The notes below the pieces were generated by a model, which was given only the letters and a program-made list of their open reading frames with translations, had not been told where the DNA came from and searched no databases. Below, piece after piece: positions 60,942 to 64,000 of a DNA stretch of 64,000 nt. The stretch spans positions 1 to 64,000 of the forward strand of contig NZ_JAAOCA010000025.1 of assembly GCF_014694385.1 (NCBI RefSeq), given 5' to 3'. The DNA is from Pseudomonas typographi (lineage in GTDB: Bacteria; Pseudomonadota; Gammaproteobacteria; Pseudomonadales; Pseudomonadaceae). The position numbers were made by a program, and so were the translations under genes. Every line of letters starts with the position of its first letter. Within the stretch, counting starts at the first letter, position 1.

Positions 60942-62119
60942 AAACCGCTGACGTGGTGGTGATTGGTGCCGGCGCGGCCGGCCTGATGTGCGCCGCACAA
61001 GCCGGCTACCGTGGCCGCCAGGTGCTGTTGCTGGACCACGCCAACAAGCCGGGCAAGAAAATCCTGATGTCTGGCGGCGGGCGCTGCAACTTCACCAACC
61101 TGCACACAGAGCCGGCAAATTTCCTGTCGCAGAACCCGCATTTTTGCAAGTCGGCACTGGCGCGTTACACGCAATGGGACTTCATCGAGTTGGTGCAACG
61201 CCACGGCGTGGCCTATCACGAGAAGAAGCTCGGCCAGTTGTTTTGTGACCACAAGGCCAGCGACATCCTCGACCTGCTGCTGGCCGAATGTGAATGGGCC
61301 GGCGTGCAGTTGTGCCTGGGCACGGCGGTGCAGCATATCGAACGGGAGCCCAGCGGCGGTTACCGGTTGGCCAGCGACCTGGGTGAGCTGCACTGCGAGG
61401 CGCTGGTGATCGCCACCGGCGGGCTGTCGATTCCAACCCTGGGCGCCACCGGCTTTGGCTATGAGGTGGCTCGCCAATTCGGCCATAGCGTGCTACCGAC
61501 CCGCGCCGGGCTGGTGCCGTTTACCATCACCGACCAATTCAAGGCCCTGTGCACGGAGTTGTCTGGCACCTCGGTGGACTGCAGCGTGCGCTGTAACGGC
61601 CAGGTGTTTCGCGAGAACCTGCTGTTCACTCACCGTGGCCTCAGCGGCCCGGCGATGTTGCAAATCTCGTCGTTCTGGCAACCGGGCGACACCCTCTATA
61701 TCGACCTGCTGCCCGACCGCGACGCCTTGGCATGGCTGCGCGAACAGCAAAGTGCCCGGCCTAACAGCGAGCTGCGCACCCTGCTGGGTGAAGTGTTCAC
61801 CCGCAAGATGGCCAACTTGCTGGCCGACAACGGGTTCGCCTCCCGGCCGATGAAGCAGTACACCCCCACCGAGCTTGAAACCCTTGCCGAACGCCTGAGC
61901 AGTTGGGCGCTGGTACCGGCCGGTACTGAAGGCTACCGCACCGCCGAAGTGACCTTGGGCGGCATCGATACGCGGGAGGTGTCGTCGAAAACCCTGGAAT
62001 CGCTGAAAAGCCCGGGGCTGTATTTCGTCGGCGAGGTGCTCGACGTGGCCGGCCACTTGGGCGGGTTTAATTTCCAATGGGCCTGGGCCAGCGGGCATGC
62101 GGCGGGGCAAGTGGTATAG
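60938..62119 (+). CDS. NAD(P)/FAD-dependent oxidoreductase of the BaiN/YhiN (HI0933) family
   Basis: A 393-residue flavoprotein. The Rossmann motif VVVIGAGAAGLMCAAQAG begins at residue 6, GGGRCNFTN follows near residue 45, and ATGGLSIPTLGATGFGYEVA is a family marker. Residues about 190-330 form the family-specific substrate domain. The C-terminal VGEVLDVAGHLGGFNFQWAW is highly conserved. The physiological reaction is unknown in most members; a gut homologue reduces bile-acid intermediates. The GTG start at 60938 overlaps the dbpA stop by three bases. Confidence 0.9.
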   Translation: MKTADVVVIGAGAAGLMCAAQAGYRGRQVLLLDHANKPGKKILMSGGGRCNFTNLHTEPANFLSQNPHFCKSALARYTQWDFIELVQRHGVAYHEKKLGQLFCDHKASDILDLLLAECEWAGVQLCLGTAVQHIEREPSGGYRLASDLGELHCEALVIATGGLSIPTLGATGFGYEVARQFGHSVLPTRAGLVPFTITDQFKALCTELSGTSVDCSVRCNGQVFRENLLFTHRGLSGPAMLQISSFWQPGDTLYIDLLPDRDALAWLREQQSARPNSELRTLLGEVFTRKMANLLADNGFASRPMKQYTPTELETLAERLSSWALVPAGTEGYRTAEVTLGGIDTREVSSKTLESLKSPGLYFVGEVLDVAGHLGGFNFQWAWASGHAAGQVV

Positions 62120-62200
62120 GCCGCTACCCGCGGCGCCATACGCAGGCGCTGCGGGTGCACCAAAGCCGGGCTGCAACGCCCGGCGTTGGCGAGCTTGAGC

Positions 62201-63229
62201 TTAAACCGCCGCCACTACTTTGGCCGGGGGCTGGGTACGGCGGCCCAATACGCCGCCACCTGCTGCCACCAAGCCGGAAATCACCAAGGTAATCAGCAAA
62301 ATCCACGCGCCTTGGGACACCCGCTTAGCCGTGGCGTCTGCCACTTCACGGGCTTTTTGCTCGGCCTGTGCCTTGAGTTGCTGATATTTGGCATACGCTT
62401 GGCGGTAGCTGGCCTGGGCTTGGTCAACGATTTGGTTGGCCTCAGCGTCGGTTTTATTACCACGCGCTTTGATCAGGTTGACCAGCGCCTGGCGGTCGGC
62501 AGCATCCCAGGCTTGGTCACCCTTGGCCTTGATGCGGTCCATCAAGCCACCGAGTTGCTCGTCGGCCTGCTGAGGGTTATTGGCGCTGTTTTTTGCAGTA
62601 TTTTGTGCGTCTTGCTGGGCTGCTTGCGCTTCTTGCTTGACGTTGTCGGGGTTCAATTCCGGCTTACCGGTTTGGCGCATGGCGGTCTCGATTTCCCCTT
62701 GGATATCGTTAACGTTGAAATCGATACCTTGTTGCTTAAGTTGGTCTTGCAACTGGTTACCCACCGTGGGCGCCACCTGGGCAAGCCCACTGCCCACCGC
62801 CGACAATCCGCTGCCGGCAAGGTTAAGGCCACCACGCACCACACCGGTGACCGCACTGGTGACCAGATACACCGTGATCAACGACACGCTTGCCCACACC
62901 AACAGGCCATGGAACGCGCCTTCGCGCTGCGCCAGGCGCCCAGCGGCCCAGCCGCCGACGAACAACGAAATAACCCCGCTGACCACCACCCAGATGCCGG
63001 CACCGGTACCGAGCCCGCTCACCGGGTTGTCCTGTTGCAGCGGGTCGATGCTGGCGCTACCAATCGCCGTGCCCAACACGTTGAGCAACAGCGATACCAC
63101 TAACGCCAGCACCACCCCCGCCAGAATGGCACTCCACGAAATGCGTTTAAGCACAGGCGCCCCCACGGCGGTGTCAGAGTAGGCAACGCCGGGGTAGCCG
63201 GCCGGGTCGATGCGATCATCGCGAGTCAT
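62201..63229 (-). CDS. Conserved inner-membrane protein with central Gln/Ala-rich coiled coil
   Basis: A 342-residue protein with hydrophobic helices at about residues 30-52, 77-98 and 107-130, then a hydrophilic Gln/Ala/Asn-rich stretch (150-300) predicted to form coiled coils, and a last transmembrane helix at about 307-327. It ends in a short basic tail. Similar Pseudomonas proteins are called PhnA-like or YrzE-like membrane proteins; no function is known. It is alone on the minus strand and converges with the BaiN-like gene. Confidence 0.7.
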   Translation of the reverse strand: MTRDDRIDPAGYPGVAYSDTAVGAPVLKRISWSAILAGVVLALVVSLLLNVLGTAIGSASIDPLQQDNPVSGLGTGAGIWVVVSGVISLFVGGWAAGRLAQREGAFHGLLVWASVSLITVYLVTSAVTGVVRGGLNLAGSGLSAVGSGLAQVAPTVGNQLQDQLKQQGIDFNVNDIQGEIETAMRQTGKPELNPDNVKQEAQAAQQDAQNTAKNSANNPQQADEQLGGLMDRIKAKGDQAWDAADRQALVNLIKARGNKTDAEANQIVDQAQASYRQAYAKYQQLKAQAEQKAREVADATAKRVSQGAWILLITLVISGLVAAGGGVLGRRTQPPAKVVAAV

Positions 63230-63618
63230 GATGGTGTTCCTCTATGTTTATTGGCAGTGCGCAAAAATAATGGCGCGCTTAAGAAGGACATGACGCGATG
63301 CGGGAAAGTTTTAAATATCTTTGGGTATTGGGGGTATTGGGGACGATTTTTAGCGCGGGCACGGGTGAAAGGTTTTGTTCGGCCGGTGGATGAGACGCTT
63401 TGCCGGCACGGTGTTGTTAGAAGAGGTCGGTGACTGTTATGAAGTATAGGGGGCAAGAGGCCTAACAGTTGGCGAAAGTTCGGGCGGGCAATCTGGCTTA
63501 TGGGATTAACGCATTGTTTTTATTAATAAATGCGGTGGGCGCTAACGTAGAAGCTGGTGTAGGTTTTACGTTTCAGCTATCTGGGTGGCCGGGCTCGATT
63601 ACCTTTGGCGACACTCAT
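63230..63618. other. Non-coding stretch before the IS element
   Basis: About 390 bp with no supportable gene and lower GC than the flanks. It holds a tandem near-repeat of GGGTATTG (63323-63340) and an AT-rich hairpin CGCATT/AATGCG (63510-63534). It may be a decayed remnant of earlier insertions. Confidence 0.5.
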
Positions 63619-63643
63619 TGAGCTGGTCTAATGACCCCGGAAA

Positions 63644-63673
63644 CCTCGATAGGTGAAATTACACCCATCGAGG
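63644..63673 (+). promoter_or_regulatory. Hairpin covering the transposase ribosome-binding site
   Basis: CCTCGAT (63644-63650) pairs with ATCGAGG (63667-63673), and GGTG pairs with CACC inside, around an AAATTA loop, with one A/C mismatch. The 3' arm contains the first bases of the Shine-Dalgarno AGGAG (63671-63675). In RNA from outside promoters this would hide the site and limit transposase synthesis. Confidence 0.6.
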
Positions 63674-63680
63674 AGTACCT

Positions 63681-63977
63681 ATGAGCAAGAAATACAGAAA
63701 ATTCGACGCCAGCTTCAAGCTGGAAGTCGTGAATATGATCAAAGATCAGGACATGAGTGTCGGCCAGGTTTGCCGAGATCTTGATCTAGGCGAGACGGCG
63801 GTTCGTCGCTGGGTTCAGCAGTACGAGGCCGAGCAACTGGGCGGTGCCGGGATCGGGAGGCCGCTGACGTCGGAGCAACAGCGTATCCGCCAGCTCGAGC
63901 AGCAGATTCGCGAACTGAAGATGGATAACGATATCCTAAAAAAAGCTACGGCCTTCTTTGCCCGCGAATTGAAGTGA
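63681..63977 (+). CDS. IS3-family transposase OrfA
   Basis: A 98-residue DNA-binding protein with an HTH_Tnp_1 helix-turn-helix (about residues 5-50, with FKLEVVNMIKDQDMSVGQVC) and a leucine-zipper coiled coil near residues 65-90. It ends in the slippery-site region; ribosomes that slip -1 continue into orfB (reading PRIEVIHKLVRNY at the window end) to make the OrfAB transposase. AGGAG precedes the ATG. Confidence 0.93.
   Translation: MSKKYRKFDASFKLEVVNMIKDQDMSVGQVCRDLDLGETAVRRWVQQYEAEQLGGAGIGRPLTSEQQRIRQLEQQIRELKMDNDILKKATAFFARELK
63938..63944 (+). other. Programmed -1 frameshift site (A AAA AAA) between orfA and orfB
   Basis: In the orfA frame the codons are CTA AAA AAA GCT, giving the slippery heptamer A AAA AAA. 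After a -1 slip the reading frame stays open to the window edge and encodes the start of OrfB (SYGLLCPRIEVIHK). Confidence 0.8.
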
Positions 63978-64000
63978 TCCATAAACTGGTCCGTAATTAC

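Larger units (their letters stand above)
63619..64000 (+). mobile_element. Left part of an IS3-family insertion sequence (truncated by the window)
   Basis: The left end appears to start near 63619 with TGAGCTGGTCTAATGACC, in the style of IS3-family terminal repeats, followed by orfA and the first codons of orfB in the -1 frame. The right end, orfB and the target duplication are outside the window, so the exact boundary is not proven. Confidence 0.75.

Noticed and set aside
1..64000. CRISPR array or prophage
   Set aside because: No regularly spaced direct repeats of CRISPR type and no phage structural, integrase or lysis genes were seen; the only mobile DNA is the partial IS3-family element at the right edge.

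Overview
The window is chromosomal DNA of a Pseudomonas, most like the P. putida/P. fluorescens lineages. The evidence is gene content and order: ureEFG beside a DesT-like TetR gene, a braC-livHMGF operon, pncB and azurin, rpsF-rpsR-(membrane protein)-rplI-dnaB, rlmB-rnr, the run nnrD-tsaE-amiB-mutL-miaA-hfq-hflX-hflK-hflC, and orn/rsgA/motBA/psd. The species cannot be named from sequence alone.

Layout. 1-4.4 kb (+): TetR regulator, urease accessory genes ureE-ureF-ureG and a HupE/UreJ permease, then an AGE-family epimerase. A near-perfect NtrC dyad at 673-687 and a sigma-54 promoter at 783-798 precede ureE. 4.4-10.9 kb (-): an SDR oxidoreductase, a 590-bp non-coding stretch rich in DnaA-box-like sequences, and the branched-chain amino-acid transporter livF-livG-livM-livH-braC, which also has a sigma-54 promoter. 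11.3-13.8 kb: pncB, azurin and a LOG-family hydrolase; nadE, which I recall between pncB and azurin in other pseudomonads, is absent. 13.8-20.4 kb (-): a three-gene transglutaminase / circularly permuted ATP-grasp-alpha-E / transglutaminase-amidoligase cluster whose product is unknown. 20.6-30.2 kb (-): ygiQ, dnaB, the rplI/rpsR/rpsF operon, rlmB and rnr. 30.3-30.8 kb (+): two tRNA-Leu(CAG) genes, each with its own sigma-70 promoter and terminator. 30.8-45.7 kb (-): a chemoreceptor, purA, hisZ, hflC-hflK-hflX-hfq-miaA-mutL-amiB-tsaE-nnrD. 45.8-57 kb: queG, orn, rsgA, an inserted pair of TIR-domain genes, motB-motA, an HDOD protein, a RhdA-type rhodanese, psd and a large unknown protein. 57.2-64 kb: an RraA-like aldolase, a DHA2 transporter, dbpA, a BaiN-like flavoprotein, a membrane protein, and the left end of an IS3-family element cut by the window edge.

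Most of the window is core metabolism and information processing. The accessory parts that most deserve attention are the TIR pair between rsgA and motB (a ThsB-like TIR with its catalytic Glu, followed by a TIR in which that Glu is Gly, and no ThsA effector), the transglutaminase/amidoligase/ATP-grasp cluster, and the DnaA-box-rich intergenic region. Two separate nitrogen-type sigma-54 promoters (urease accessory genes and branched-chain amino-acid uptake) suggest coordinated nitrogen-limitation control.
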